A stretch of 64,000 bases of DNA from Yponomeuta sedellus (GCA_934045075.1 OW203741.1:342501-406500), one strand, 5' to 3'. Counted from the first letter of the stretch, positions 30,541 to 42,913 are shown. The notes: a model not told the origin generated them from the sequence alone. Made by a program: numbers and translations.

Positions 30541-31055
30541 AACCGGCCAAGTGCGAGTCAGACTCGCGCACCGAGGGTTCCGTACAAACCTGTATTATAG
30601 ACCTGAGTATTTGGTATGAATTTCAATTTAATACCTCTACGCGTTTATGAGGAAATGGGTAGTAAGTTTAAAATTATTAAAAAAAATATATTATGTGATG
30701 TAACTAAAAATTTATGGTTTTCGTAATTTTTCCTTTATCTATGCTATAAGACGTTGCTTCGTACCAAATTTCAAGATTCTGAGTTCACGGGAAGCACCCT
30801 GTAGGTTTTGATTCCCTTGCAAGTGTCGAAAATTTGCGGCATAAACGGCTGTATCTTTTGATTGCGTTGGCTTAGAAGTTTGATTTTTTCACAGCTTCAA
30901 GGGACAGTAGACCTGAGTAATTGATAGAAATTTCAGCTTCATACCTCCACGCGTTCCTGAGAAAAAGGGTCTTGACAGACGGACGGACAGACGGACAACA
31001 AAGTGATCCTATAAGGGTTCCGTTTTTTCCTTTTGAGGTACGGAACCCTAAAAAC
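30541..31055 (+). repeat. 515-bp lepidopteran dispersed repeat, copy 1
   Basis: Starts accggccaagtgcgagtcag and ends gaggtacggaaccctaaaaa. These ends are typical of a repeat very widespread in Lepidoptera. Nearly identical to 36200-36725 in the opposite orientation. Confidence 0.75.
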
Positions 31056-31538
31056 AGCTAATATAATAATATATGTATATATTATCTATGCTCAATCGAT
31101 TAAAAAGCTGTTACTAATAGGTTTAGGGAATTGCCGTGTCCACTAAATAAAAAATAGTACTAATTACCCCTTCCCTTTCTCAAGGAACTGGCTGTTATAA
31201 GTTATAACATTCAACCTCGGGTCGCGTGACGTCACATCCGATAGAATGTTTAAGCCGATACAAAACTTTAACTTTAGCCCAATAAAAATTTCACTTCACA
31301 CAACATACTTAAAGTGGTCTATTTAATCAACAAAAGCAAAAGCTGACTTTTGCTTTTGTTATGGAGTGTCAACTGATTGTCACTCCATTTCAGTAAGTCT
31401 GAGGCTGAAATTCAGTGACGAAAACTAAGCAAAGACTGGTCTTACAAATGTCCAAATCACGTACATTTTGACATTTCTGAGACCGGTCTTAGCTTCAGTT
31501 TTCGTCTCTGAATGTCAGCCTTAGAGAGTTCGAAGGCT

Positions 31539-32055
31539 TTAAGGCGCTTTGGGTTGCTCTGTCTAGGGCTGTAAGTGATGCAATCTACTTCAGCCAGATG
31601 TCGCTGCCTGTACGTAATACAGAGAATAGTGTAAAGAGGTTTGAAATGTCACTGGTGCCGGTGAGTCGCCCATTAGCTCAGTTGAATAGAGCGCTGGCAC
31701 GGATAGCCACAGGTCGCGGGTTGAATCCCTGCACGGGTGGAATTTTTAGCCTCTAAATAGGTTTTTTAAAATTGTCCTTAGCACGGGTTAGTGCATTAAA
31801 AATAAAAAAAATAGTATAATTATAATACGTCTGTTTTTCAAAACGTAAACATCAATTATCAATACCTATCGTAAGCGGCCGTTTTAGCGGAAATCGATTG
31901 AAGTCCTATGTTATTGATACTACGTTCTAGGCGTATGTTCTAAAAATAGGTATCACAGATGTTTACATTTTGATGTTTGCTTTTTGAAATAAATGTATTA
32001 TAAAACAAGTTATAATTCCAATAGTGGCGTTAGTTATCAACCGAAAGCACCAAGT
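31539..32055. mobile_element. piggyBac-like palindromic MITE, copy C, with nested SINE
   Basis: The left end TTAAGGCGCTTTGGG is cut at about 31561 by a SINE and resumes at 31825 with ataatacgtctg. The centre at about 31870-31905 has gcggccgttttagcggaaat. The right end is tggcgttagttatcaacc. The right TTAA is lost. Confidence 0.65.
31562..31824 (+). mobile_element. Fold-back SINE, 5'-truncated sense copy (copy 11)
   Basis: Body from tagggctgtaagtgatgc, tRNA-like module 31669-31740, tail and 3' A-rich end aaaaataaaaaaaatagt. Target duplication not clear. Confidence 0.78.
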
Positions 32056-32200
32056 AGATTCAAGTCAGCGGAGTCGTAGTTGGCAAGGAAACTGCAACAG
32101 TGCAAACTTTATTATGTCCGAGTGATTCAGTTGACCCGAATGGGAGCCCCGACGTCTGATTGTATCAGACCGGCACGTGGTGCAACGCGACTCCACGTTT

Positions 32201-32315
32201 AGGCTGGGCGCATGCTGAGACGCAGGCGACACACTACAGCGCAGCACAGTTCAAGTACTGCGCAGTGCGCTGCGCTCTGTGCTGCGTCGCCTGCGTCTCA
32301 GCATGCACCCAGCCT
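32201..32315. mobile_element. Short hairpin MITE with about 29-bp terminal inverted repeats
   Basis: Ends aggctgggcgcatgctgaga and tctcagcatgcacccagcct are inverted. The inner part is GC-rich with repeated gcgctgcgc units. Confidence 0.7.
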
Positions 32316-32794
32316 TGAGGTGCAGCATGACGACGACGCGCAGAGGCGCGGCGACACATGCGCCCTGGGAACCGGTGAACGCCTGCCCTTCTATTACGTA
32401 ACAGTGCCCGGTTTCTGCTACACTAACAAACCGTTAATCTACTGTTAACAGCTGACAGTTGGCCAAAGTGCATACAAAAATAATCATTTGACAGCTGTTA
32501 ATAGTAGATTAACTACATACCCCCGCAGAAAAAGGGTTGGTTATAAAAAAAGGGCCGTTAATGCCGCAAAAAACGTATTTTTCGAATACAAATTCCTAGG
32601 GTACTTCCCGTTGACCTACAATTATGAAATTTGGCAAGTAATATAGCATTATACTACAAATATAGAAGAAATAAAACTATAAGTTTGTAATTGAAATGTA
32701 AATAATCATAAAAAACTTAGGGGGAAAGCTCGAAAAACTGCGAGACTCGTTTCCAAAACTATTTATAATATGTTAGTAAGTATCTACCTAAAGT

Positions 32795-33250
32795 AGTATG
32801 GATGGGTGACCGTATATGACTATGGCTAGACGCGCACGGGTTACTTTTGTCACCGTGACTGTTTCGTCACTCTTATCAATACCGTGGATATGTATGGAGA
32901 CAACTGGGTGACATTTCGCGCATCTCCATACATATCTACAGAGGGACGAAACAGTCACCGTGACAAAAGTAACCCGTGCGCGCTTAGCCTTACGCTAGTG
33001 GCATGTTTCCGAGCGGTTCCGTGCCGTGCTTCGCAAGGCACGTTAAGCAGTCGGTGCCTGATGCCGTCGATAGATGGCAGTCGCCAAATCTGAGGCCTTA
33101 GGACAGCTTGAAAACTTCTGAGAGTAAAACCAGCCACTATAGTCTTACAAACCTCCACTCCGGACTTGGCCCCCGTGGTCCACCACGGCGGTATGGCCTA
33201 TACCTTCTTTAGGAATGATACCCGTGCCCCTCGGTGGGGGCTTATTGGGT
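32795..33250 (+). mobile_element. 5S-like SINE interrupted by a palindrome (copy 4)
   Basis: Has ggatgggtgaccg at 32803-32815, then after the inserted palindrome cgctagtggca (32993), gcaaggcacgttaagcag, and the tail ggacttggcccccgtggtcc and ggtggggg. Same element as 28590-28965, opposite strand. Confidence 0.6.
32831..32982. mobile_element. Palindromic insertion with 38-bp perfect arms
   Basis: Arms 32831-32868 (cgcgcacgggttacttttgt...) and 32945-32982 are exact complements. A second inner inverted pair (atatgtatggaga / tctccatacatat) lies between. Inserted in the 5S-like SINE. Confidence 0.78.
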
Positions 33251-33533
33251 TGAGGATGATTACCTACATAATAGACTCGCCACTCGACATAGACTCGAAC
33301 TTAACCGTTTTTTTACCTGCAGTAATTTTCCATCCATCAAGCAATGTGTTTGTTGTTTGGCTGCTTAGCGCTGCAAAAACATAAGTTTGCGCGTGGATAA
33401 TGCATTGTTTTGTGTAACTATAACAGTGATGCATCACCGTCCTTAGAAACCTCGATGTATGCCGTCATCGATGTATTTTTTAAGGTTACGTACGTCAAAA
33501 AGAACTAAACGGATCCCTCATACGGATCACTTT

Positions 33534-33673
33534 GGGCCGGTTTTTTAATTGAGAATTTCACTAAGTAAATGCTTACGTAACGTTCTGTCATGCTCTTTTC
33601 TAAGCAATGCGAAGAGACAGCACTAAAGTAAAGTATTTACTAAGCGATATTCTCAATACAGAATCTGGCCCTT
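33534..33673. mobile_element. 130-bp hairpin MITE, copy 3
   Basis: Ends gggccggttttttaattgag and ctcaatacagaatctggccc are inverted. Interior gaagagacagc as in the other two copies. Confidence 0.72.
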
Positions 33674-34767
33674 TGCTGTCCACCACCAGTCTAGACAATT
33701 TTCCATCCAATTGGCACTGAATTAGAAAATAAGTGAGTCGGTATTTGCTTTTATTAAAACAATAATTAACTTAGTTATAAAAACCGTCTTAAATACAAAT
33801 ATATTATTGGAGCTACCTATGGGCGGTATCGGCAAACTCAATCTTTTGTTTCATGCATACCTATCAGATGATTATAACGTTAAAGATTTATTTATGATTA
33901 TATACATTTTACAATGGATTTTGCACATTATTTTTTTCATTTCATACCACTTTGTTTTGTTATTACGATTTCGAACCTAACTTTGAAACCGCCTTAATAA
34001 AATTAAAAAACCAAAGATGTTATTTCTTTCAAATCATTAATATAATTGTTTATCAAGACCATTACGCCTCCAATGCTGTTGTGCACTTCTTTTAACAATA
34101 AACAATATTGCTAGCAATTAAAATACCGAAGGAAGGAAGTGCACGAGCATTGAGCACGGGTTACTATTAAACACGAGAAATATGCAAGATCGCTACCACG
34201 AGTTGCTGAAACAGTCAACAAGCGACTCAGAGTGTGTAAAGGTCAGCTACTAACTAGGCAACAATATTGGTATAACAATGCTGCGGATGAATTCGAGGCC
34301 AAGAAGCGACTCGGAAATTCACGATGGACTCCAGTCTGGGTACTACGATGACGTTAGACCGTTAGACGCGCGTTTTTGAGTGATGGCCTTGAAATGCAAC
34401 AAAAGTTGTTTTGTCCTATTAGAACGCAAAAAAGGCAAAACATAAAAACTGAAATAAAAAGTAACCAACTACCCCACTGCTGACCATTAACTACTAAGCA
34501 GGCGAGACTAACACAGAAACTTTACAATGTGTTACATTACTGAATTTAAGTACCGCCTGCTTAATAGACAGTGATCAGCAGTGCGTTTGTTGGTTATTTT
34601 TTTCCGTTTTTTGGGTCTTTAGTGATTTAAATTATCTTACTCGAATTTAGGCGGATTTTATGTGGCCCTTAACACTCGCGCAAATACGACGAATCGATTG
34701 AGATCTGACTTGTCAAACTCTGACTATTGGTTAAAGAGCTATGGGATCATAGATTCATGTAGAGCAC
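33674..34767. other. No recognised feature
   Basis: AT-rich, with no supported ORF and no repeat shared with the rest of the window. Confidence 0.4.
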
Positions 34768-35967
34768 CCAATGTCACTTTTTGCTGATGACAGCACCATA
34801 ACTGTACAATGTAAAGATATATTAACATACGAATACGACATAAATAAAGCGCTTAAATCTATGATACAGTGGTTAGACAACAATAATTTAAAAATAAATC
34901 TTGTTAAGACTTATATAATGCAGTATAGTCAAAGGATTTCACCAATATCAGACCTTGAAATAAAATACCAAGACAAACCTATACACAACATAGAGTCAAC
35001 TAAGTTTCTTGGGTTAATAATTGACAATAAATTATCGTGGAAATCACACATAGAAAAAACATGTAAAAGGCTTTGTAAATCGGCATTCTTACACTACAAA
35101 CTTTCACCAATAGTTAACTTAAATACTTTATTGACAGCATATTACAGTCTTGTGGAATCTGTCTTAAGATATGGCGTTATATTCTGGGGCAATGGTACTG
35201 ACCGTGAACAAGTCCTCATAGCACAGAAAAAATGTATTCGAGCAATGTTTAGATTAAAACCCACTGAATCATGTCAACCCTACTTTAAGAAACATGATAT
35301 ACTTACATTTCCATCTCTCTATGTATTAGAAGTACTAATGTTCGTCAGAAAAAATCCTGCTCTGTTTCCACGCATCTCAGAAGTAAATGGTATGCGCCTC
35401 CGTAGAGACCCTACCCGCCTCAGTACAAGAATATCCAATACTGCTTTCATGCGGAAAAGTATTTTATGCATGGGTCCTAAAATATATAATAACCTGCCAA
35501 AGAGCATTAGGGAATTGGATAACGATAATGTGTTTAAAAGAGAGGTTAAAACTATACTCCTCAAAAAAAGTTGCTACAATTTAAATGATTATTTTAATTT
35601 GACATTCCATTAATCCCAATCAATTACATAATGTTATTTTAAATAATTCAATATAATAAAAGGATATTACAATACAATAATTATTTAAATAAATTTATTA
35701 TACTATGACATTTCAATTCAGCAGTCATGCTAATCATTTCATACATTTTATTATTTTATTTTATTTTAATTTTATTTTAATACAATTATAACTCTTAAAA
35801 ACCGAAATACTGTAAATTTTCGTTATTTTAAGATGTTAATTTAATATTTGTACGCCTTTACGGCAAAATATGCTGAAGCTTTATTAATTATATATAAGAA
35901 CTTTTATGTACACGCATGTTTCACAAATAAATAAATTTGATTTTGATTTGATTTGATTTGATTTGAC
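34768..35967 (+). pseudogene. 5'-truncated CR1/Jockey-group LINE: RT C-terminus and 3' UTR
   Basis: An open frame of 280 codons (34771-35613) begins exactly at the palm motif FADDS and runs through the thumb (FLGLIIDNKLSWKSHI, GVIFWG, A..KCIRAMF) to the end of ORF2 (IYNNLPKSI). Everything upstream of the FADD box (endonuclease, fingers) is absent, as expected from incomplete reverse transcription. The frame is uninterrupted, so the insertion is fairly young. The 3' UTR ends with aataaataaa and a (TTTGA)n microsatellite at 35935-35967, the kind of 3' repeat used by such LINEs. Clade assignment between CR1 and Jockey groups is uncertain. Confidence 0.8.
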
Positions 35968-36199
35968 ATACTTGCTTAGATACTACGAGCTAAATGCATT
36001 AATTTTCTCTTTGGGCCCCGCCACAGTCGGGTACAAAGCAACGGACCGCCACTATTTATTGGGAAACTGGTATCCTATCAGAAGGTCAGCAGTGATATTT
36101 ATTTTATTCATTTATTAGATACACAAAAGCGCTACAAACATTCCAAACATTAAATGGCATAAAGACAGTCAAATCAATCCGTAACTTGCATACAGCATG
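35968..36199. other. Short spacer
   Basis: Between the LINE tail and the next repeat. Nothing recognised. Confidence 0.4.
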
Positions 36200-36725
36200 T
36201 TTTTAGGGTTCCGTACCTCAAAAGGAAAAAACGGAACCCTTATAGGATCACTTTGTTGTCCGTCTGTCCGTCCGTCCGTCCGTCTGTCAAGACCCTTTTT
36301 CTCAGGAACGCGTGGAGGTATGAAGCTGAAATTTATATCAATTACTCAGGTCTACTGTCCCTTGAAGCTGTGAAAAAATCAAACTTCTAAGCCAACGCAA
36401 TCAAAAGATACAGCCGTTTATGCCGCAAATTTTCGACACTTGCAAGGGAATCAAAACCTACAGGGTGCTTCCCGTGAACTCAGAATCTTGAAATTTGGTA
36501 CGAAGCAACGTCTTATAGCATAGATAAAGGAAAAATTACGAAAACCATAAATTTTTAGTTACATCACATAATATATATTTTTTTAATAATTTTAAACTTA
36601 CTACCCATTTCCTCATAAACGCGTAGAGGTATTAAATTGAAATTCATACCAAATACTCAGGTCTATAATACAGGTTTGTACGGAACCCTCGGTGCGCGAG
36701 TCTGACTCGCACTTGGACGGTTTTT
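36200..36725 (-). repeat. 515-bp lepidopteran dispersed repeat, copy 2
   Basis: Inverted, near-identical copy of 30541-31055 with a slightly longer (cggt/ccgt)n stretch near 36263. The pair flanks about 5.1 kb. Confidence 0.75.
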
Positions 36726-37132
36726 CTTTTTTTAATACTATAACGGATTGATACGAGTGAGTCGTGATGGATTTCAGGCACACTATCTGGATTACTCAAA
36801 ATAATGTTGTAAGATCAGATATCAGAGCACTGCTGGGTTTCTGAAAAAAGCTTGACTCGCTAGAGTGATTTCGCATCCGTGCTACGGCAGTGGCCGTACA
36901 GTGGCCCAAATGCAAAGCTATATGCGGGAATCTCAGGTCCAATTTACTAACTAGGCAAGGGGCGTGGCGCCCTGACCTAGACACAGCACTGCGCCGGCGC
37001 GTCGCAGCATAACAAGTGCGCGTGGACCGCGCCGTGTTTTCATAACAAACAACTCGTGCATGCACAGTACGCGCCCGCGTTTGAATCGCAATGGGCTTTG
37101 TCCCTAATATACTAGTATTGTGATATGAACCC

Positions 37133-37212
37133 TTATTATATCCCCACTGCTGGAGCACAGGTCTCTTCCTGCATCGCAGGACGGTTAGGCCATACTCCAC
37201 CAAGGATTGTAA
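37133..37212 (-). mobile_element. 5S-like SINE tail fragment (copy 5)
   Basis: ccccactgctgg, tcttcctgcatcgcaggac and ccatactccaccaagg match the tail of copies 1 and 2. Confidence 0.5.
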
Positions 37213-37757
37213 GAAATATATCGTGATATTTGGTACAATTGATACGGCACTTTACATGTGTTATTTGATTGTACAATCATAAATTAATAAGATTTACAGG
37301 TTTCTTGTATTTTTTTGAAAAAGTGTATCTTTCATACGACGTTTTATTTTTTTGTTTCACATGCAAATGAAAGATACTTTAATATTTTTGAGTTAATGAT
37401 GCCAAGACGTTGCCATCACGGTGTTATGTAAAAAGAAACATGAGCTTTTCTTCGTTTGCAGAGATTTACACAGAATGATGATTCTCTCATAAAAACATCG
37501 TACTTTACTGACTAGCCGAGATTTCGGTCGATTACGTAATTCCATTACAATGTGATACTTTTCTGTTTGTTTTTTTTTTCATGTGTAATCTAATTAAACT
37601 ATGCCAAACTAAATAAATTTGGTGTAAATAATTACCTAAAAACCCAACGCCACTCTTGCTCCACCGAGGAAAACAGTATTTTAAAATGGATTAAATTTCC
37701 TCCAATCGAGCAAGTTTCTCACTCGAGTCGAGGAATCAACTGTCAAAGCCAAGGTTC
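37213..37757. other. No recognised feature
   Basis: AT-rich sequence before the hAT relic. Confidence 0.4.
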
Positions 37758-37765
37758 CCCGGGAC

Positions 37766-38371
37766 TAGGGCATCCAATCCCGCAGCATTTTTGTGATCTC
37801 GGTATTTGCGGGATTGATATTTCTCAATCCCGCGGGATCTCGGTATTGGCGGGATCCCGCAAGTGTGTATGTGGTACATTAAATTGTATATTAGTAAATA
37901 TAGTGTAAGGATTGAAGGATACAAAAGAAATAAAAATCAACATAGCTTTATTAGTTTTAATTATCAAATCAAGCAAGAAGTACGATTATAATGACATATT
38001 ATTTTTTTTGGAAATGTTTTCGTAAGATACATAATGTATCATCTGCCAGGCTGCTGCGAATATGTGAAGCTAAATATCCGGCAGCTGAAAAAGCCCTCTC
38101 GGCTTCTACACTAGTGGGCGGAATGCATTTAAGTGCATTGTATGACAAAGATAAATATTTGCCTAGTGTACCTCCAGATTCATACAAAGTCATCTCTTTT
38201 TTTATGATGGAGTCAATAGAATTGATTTGGTAGGAGGGTGTTTCTTTGCTGCAGATCAGTCCCGCAAATCCCGCGGGATCCCGCGCATGTAATCCCGCAT
38301 TGTGCGGGACTGAAAAATGATGCGGGATCTCGGAATAACGAGATCTCGGAATACCGGGATTGGATGCCCTA
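37766..38371 (-). mobile_element. Internally deleted hAT transposon
   Basis: 606 bp with terminal inverted repeats TAGGGCATCCAATCCCG (37766-37782 and 38355-38371) and an 8-bp target duplication CCCGGGAC (37758-37765 and 38372-38379), the hAT hallmark. Subterminal regions are dense in cccgc / gcggg and gatctcgg motifs, as in hAT transposase-binding regions. It keeps only the last part of a transposase. Confidence 0.88.
37999..38193 (-). pseudogene. hAT transposase C-terminal dimerisation fragment
   Basis: 64 codons ending at a stop. It contains IPPTSVEAERAFSAAGYL then IRSSLADDTL, the signature of the hAT C-terminal dimerisation domain (S..ERAFS..G.......R..L). The rest of the transposase, including the catalytic core, is missing, so it cannot be active alone. 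Confidence 0.85.
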
Positions 38372-38527
38372 CCCGGGACCTACCTTAGAGTCTCCTCGAG
38401 AAAAAAAAAAACTTCTGCCTCTCAAATAGCAATGACATCGCCATTGCCAACATAAAAAACAAATTCTCATTCGAGTTAAACCACAGACTATATTGATTGT
38501 ACTCAGTCGAGTAGTACTCCAAATACT

Positions 38528-38834
38528 GAGTGCTTAGTGCGAGTTTGACAGATCCAATCGAATAACTTTATCACCGCGTTAATCGAGCATTGAGTAGTGA
38601 GTATGAGTAAATTAACCGTTCGAACTGGCAAAACGCTGTCACAGTACAACTCGCAATCGCGTTTATTCGTGTTTTGGCTGGTAAACGTGTTCACTTCTCA
38701 ACGTAAACCATTACAACTCGCACTCAGCAATTTTAATTTCCATACTTGTCGCTAGGTGGAGCTTCCTCGATGCCATAGAAATATGAGTTTACGTTAACGC
38801 GATCGAGTAGTTAAAAAACTCGCACTAAGCACTC
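38528..38834 (-). mobile_element. 307-bp MITE, copy 2
   Basis: Inverted copy of 26287-26593, same length, with few differences. Terminal repeats GAGTGCTTAGTGCGAGTTT and its complement. Confidence 0.8.
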
Positions 38835-41049
38835 TGACTGGTAATACTAAATGAGGAAAATGCCTCCACCTCTCCTCGACTCCACCTCCGTTGAGTGTTG
38901 AGTTGAGGAGGCTTTCAGGAACGTCTTGGAATACGGGTGTAAGTCAGCTCACGTCAAGACTGACAGAGAACTTAAATGCAAAAACCAAAAATAAGTACTA
39001 AGTACTCCCACTCAGCCCTGCGACTAGGTCTCACACCTAGGATCGAGTGTCACACACTGAGTGTGTATCCAAACTTCGTTTTCTTGTTGAATTAGAAGGA
39101 TTGGCATTACGCCTGTACTCGTATTCAATATAAAAACAGTAAATATAAAAACGCGTGTCAGAAAACACTTTGTCAACACAAACCACTTTAAACGTTCCGA
39201 GTGCCAAACCTGAGTCGGTGACATAATCAACTGATTTACACTTAGCTAGTAGAGCTAACATGCCAGGGCCAGACTGGTCTTGCAGTCTCTTTCTGGCCTT
39301 CGGAACTTCAGCTTTACGGTCTCTTTTAGGAGTAGACAAGAGCGGAGTCTACGCATGTCATGTTACACGTACACACCTCTTGTTACTTCACCTCTAGAGT
39401 AAGTAAAATATGCATAAACGTACGTGACATAAACTGACGCCTGTATCCCGGAGAGGTAGGCTGAGACCAGGGTCTGCCACTAATGCCACGATCCTGAAAG
39501 ATCTCTTGTATAGTGTATTATATACTGTGTAAGTATATATTAATGTGTAAGATTATTTAATTACACCACATTACTATATTTTTTTTGCACGCCTACCAAC
39601 TTTTTCGTTAACCTCCAGCGGTTGCCTGGTATAAAATGCTTATGGCGTTAAGTTTAAGTGCAATAGAAGTATTAATAATAATACCTTTATACTTTATTGC
39701 ACACATAAAAATCATAGAGAAAGCTGAATACATAATAAAAAAAGTGTGCACGGTGAGCTTATTTCATTAGAAATCTCTTCCAGCCATCCCTTGGTATGGT
39801 GATACGGACATTATAAACGAGGGGGTAAAGATGATTACAACCTAGATTTCTTAAATGTAAATAATGGACTCATTAGTCTGCATTGTTGCATGCCGGTTCC
39901 AGGTACTTTCTATCTTACGCTTGGCTAATATATGGATGGCCCCTAAATGATCGAAAAAGGGTAAAATAAATAAAATGTAACATAACCTCACTCCGGTCTC
40001 CCAGAGGGGGAGGGGGAAACCGGGTACTGTCTTTTGCCACGATCCTGACAGATCACCTTTGCTTCATCAACGTTCAATCGTAGTTGCATGCACGCACGCC
40101 AGTTTCGGGTACTTTTATTTTCCCCTTTACACTCCCTATTTGGTCGGAGCATGTCCGCCTGGGACGTCCCTTACCCGCCCTTCCACCCACATTCGCAATA
40201 TATATATTTGTTTCGTCAATCTATCTTCCTTCATCCTCTCCACATGTGTCCAAACCAACGCAACATTCCTTTCTCAATTCTAGCGACTACATCCTCTTTC
40301 AGTCTACAACGTTTACAAATTTATAATTGTGAAGTAAACCTCTAGTAGAACAGAATGCCAACATAGTAAACTCTAGTAGAACAAAATACCAATAAACTCT
40401 AAATAACAGATGTAACCACAGATAACCCGCATGCAGACCATCTTTCTTTTCTTCTGCGCCAACGCAGATAGTTTCATAGATGTTACTTGCAACTCTTATT
40501 GTTGGCAGATCTTGAAGCTATATCGGGTTAGGTTATCGCCGGGTTAATCACCTGTTCGTTTCCCTAGAAACCGTGTCACGGGGTCCGACTGGGAGCAATC
40601 CGGCTTGCAGCTACATAAACAACTTGCAGAAGGTCCAGACAGACAGGCCGTTAACATGCAATGCTTGCCATACACTTCATACCAGTGTCCATATTTATAT
40701 TATAGTGGCTCATTTACGATCTAAGCTTCGTTTATATAAACTGTATTTATATATTTATACGTATAAACCCTTTTGTACTATGTTCTGTATGTGTGCTGTT
40801 GGTGTGCCTAATAAAATCAATACCTTCAAGTAAACCACCAATGTTTATCGCTTCCAAGCTTGAAATGTTTTGGAGATTACACCTGTCTTTGACTATGTTT
40901 TTCTGGTTAGTGCGAATCTTTTCACAACTATGTTTACAATGTGCGAACCTCAATCTTGTGGTCCCTTTAGTTCTTTAGTCGAAAAAGCTCTCCGAATCGT
41001 GCTTTATGATCAATCGCTTAGTTATAAAATAGATATAATTTGTAAATGT
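38835..41049. other. Repeat debris without supported gene
   Basis: 39430-39500 and 39985-40060 share a ccacgatcctga-agatc segment found in other lepidopteran repeats. 39560-39690 is a LINE 3' end related to 21770-21940. A minus-strand frame at about 39181-39339 has coding-like composition but no recognised domain. Overlapping small ORFs at 40059-40345 are low-complexity. Confidence 0.4.
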
Positions 41050-41178
41050 TATATTGTTTAATATTGCACTACCTGCTAATCTTGTCTCCAAAACTTAGCT
41101 AGTAGATAATGCTAAGTAGCATTAAGCTCGCCTATGTGCAATTTTTTTATGCAATAAAGAATTTTAATAATAATAATC
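41050..41178 (+). repeat. Truncated LINE 3' end with (AAT)n tail
   Basis: Inverse copy of 5727-5855: attgcactacctgctaatct, agtagcattaagctcgcc, tgcaataaagaattttaat followed by aataataat. Confidence 0.62.
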
Positions 41179-42913
41179 GCACTGCAAAGGTTACCAATGT
41201 GAGATCATACATGATGCTTTCATCCAAAAGTTTATTTCGTGCCTGTAACTTAAAAGATGGCATTTTTTATAGGAGAGCCCTTATCATCCATACTTATTTT
41301 GTCTCGGATCATGGCGATGATTCTGTCTCTGTCCAGTGAGTCGCCACCGGTGCATCTTGTGCTATCTGCTCTTATATTCTTACGTAACCTGTAGGTATTT
41401 GTGGCATATCACCGGTGTTCCTACAGAAATTTTGTAAATCATCGGTCATTTCGGACAGTTCAAGTCCACGATCTCGATCCCAGATAGGTATACAATTTGT
41501 GCAACGTGATAAGCTTGTCCAATACACTTCCTCGTCTCAAGAAATACTCGGACCTTGGTCGAGAAATATCATCTCCATATTTAAATCAGTAGGTGTCTGA
41601 AAGTTGTATCGCACGTTTATTGTCAGCAGGAAAGTTGGCAACGTGAGTGTAATCACAGAACCTTAGGTCTGTCATATCAAATTCTCGGCTTCTCTTTAGG
41701 TCGATGGTGCAAGTATGTTATCTTTGTGTATATTTTGTTTTTCTGGTGTACAATACATTATAGTACCTGGGCGACCGAGCTTGGATTGTTTACTTTAGAG
41801 TTTTCGTAGTCAACAAGGAATTGGAATATAGTTTCGCCATGAGCCACCGACTGCCTGTCCCCAGTTTAGCACAGGGACGACAAGTAGTAGAACTTGCTAG
41901 ATTCAGCTCAAGATGTTATTCTACCGTTTTCTACCGTAGAATAAAATATTATCACTGTGATGTGAGTCGGACTTCTCTGGACTTAAGTTTAAGTCAAATT
42001 AACAATAATTACAAAAATTAATATGGTTGCTCTTGCGCGTATATCGCAAGCTCTAGTACTACTATAGCACTAGTATAGTATACTATTTCCAACAACATGT
42101 TAAGCTCGTGACTGCTAAAAAAAACCCAATCCACAGATAAACCTTGTCGGTTTCGGGGGGTGGGAGGCATTATATTGCATTAATTTTTTTCTTATGTACT
42201 TTAAAAAACGAAATTAAAAAATAAAAAAAAAATTACATAAATTTTTTTAGGGTACCCCCCTACAACTGACTTAGCGATGCCATTTTTTTTTGCCTACACC
42301 ATAGTGTTGGGTATTGTTAGATCGATCGTTTAAAAAATATTCTGAGTGTCGGAGCACCATTTTTCGATTTCATTTCAGTGTGCGAATGTGATTGAAGCTT
42401 TTGACCGCAATTTTTTGTTAGACAAGGACGCTTGTAATTAAATAAATAAAAGAACAAAAAATCAAAGAAGACTCGTCAATTGTGACCCAAAAGCGCACCG
42501 GCGCTGAAAACTGTCATGTTTTCATTATAAAAAATAATTACATAATTTTCTCAATAATTTATGGCTATCATGGAAAATACCTCTCGTGGTACTGTAATGC
42601 AGTAACATAATCGAGGCCCAGGTTAACACTAGTATCTCAGCACGTGTTAAAAGTGACAAATTGTATAATATTCATATAGTTTTTTATAGATCTAACCCTC
42701 TGAAACCCCTCGCATACTATCTTCGCTAAACTATCTTTAGAGTCATATTTTTTTCGAAATCCTTGTACAAGTTTCCGAGGTTCCGATTATCTTGTCTACG
42801 ATGCAGTGGCTGGCGGTTCCGACCCGCTGTATTGCCATCCGCGAGGAGGCTACACGGTACAGGAATTGTGCGTTATAAAGGTAACCTCTATTAACATGGC
42901 AGCACCGTTATAT
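41179..42913. other. No recognised gene
   Basis: 42795-42850 has gcagtggctggcggttccga, which recurs at 45599-45650, so a shared repeat fragment. Otherwise nothing. Confidence 0.4.

Noticed and set aside
36796..37203. 135-codon minus-strand protein
   Set aside because: Its start lies in the tail of a 5S-like SINE and the sequence is repeat-derived.
39181..39339. Possible coding exon on the minus strand
   Set aside because: Codon composition is gene-like but there is no ATG, no clear splice pair and no recognised domain.
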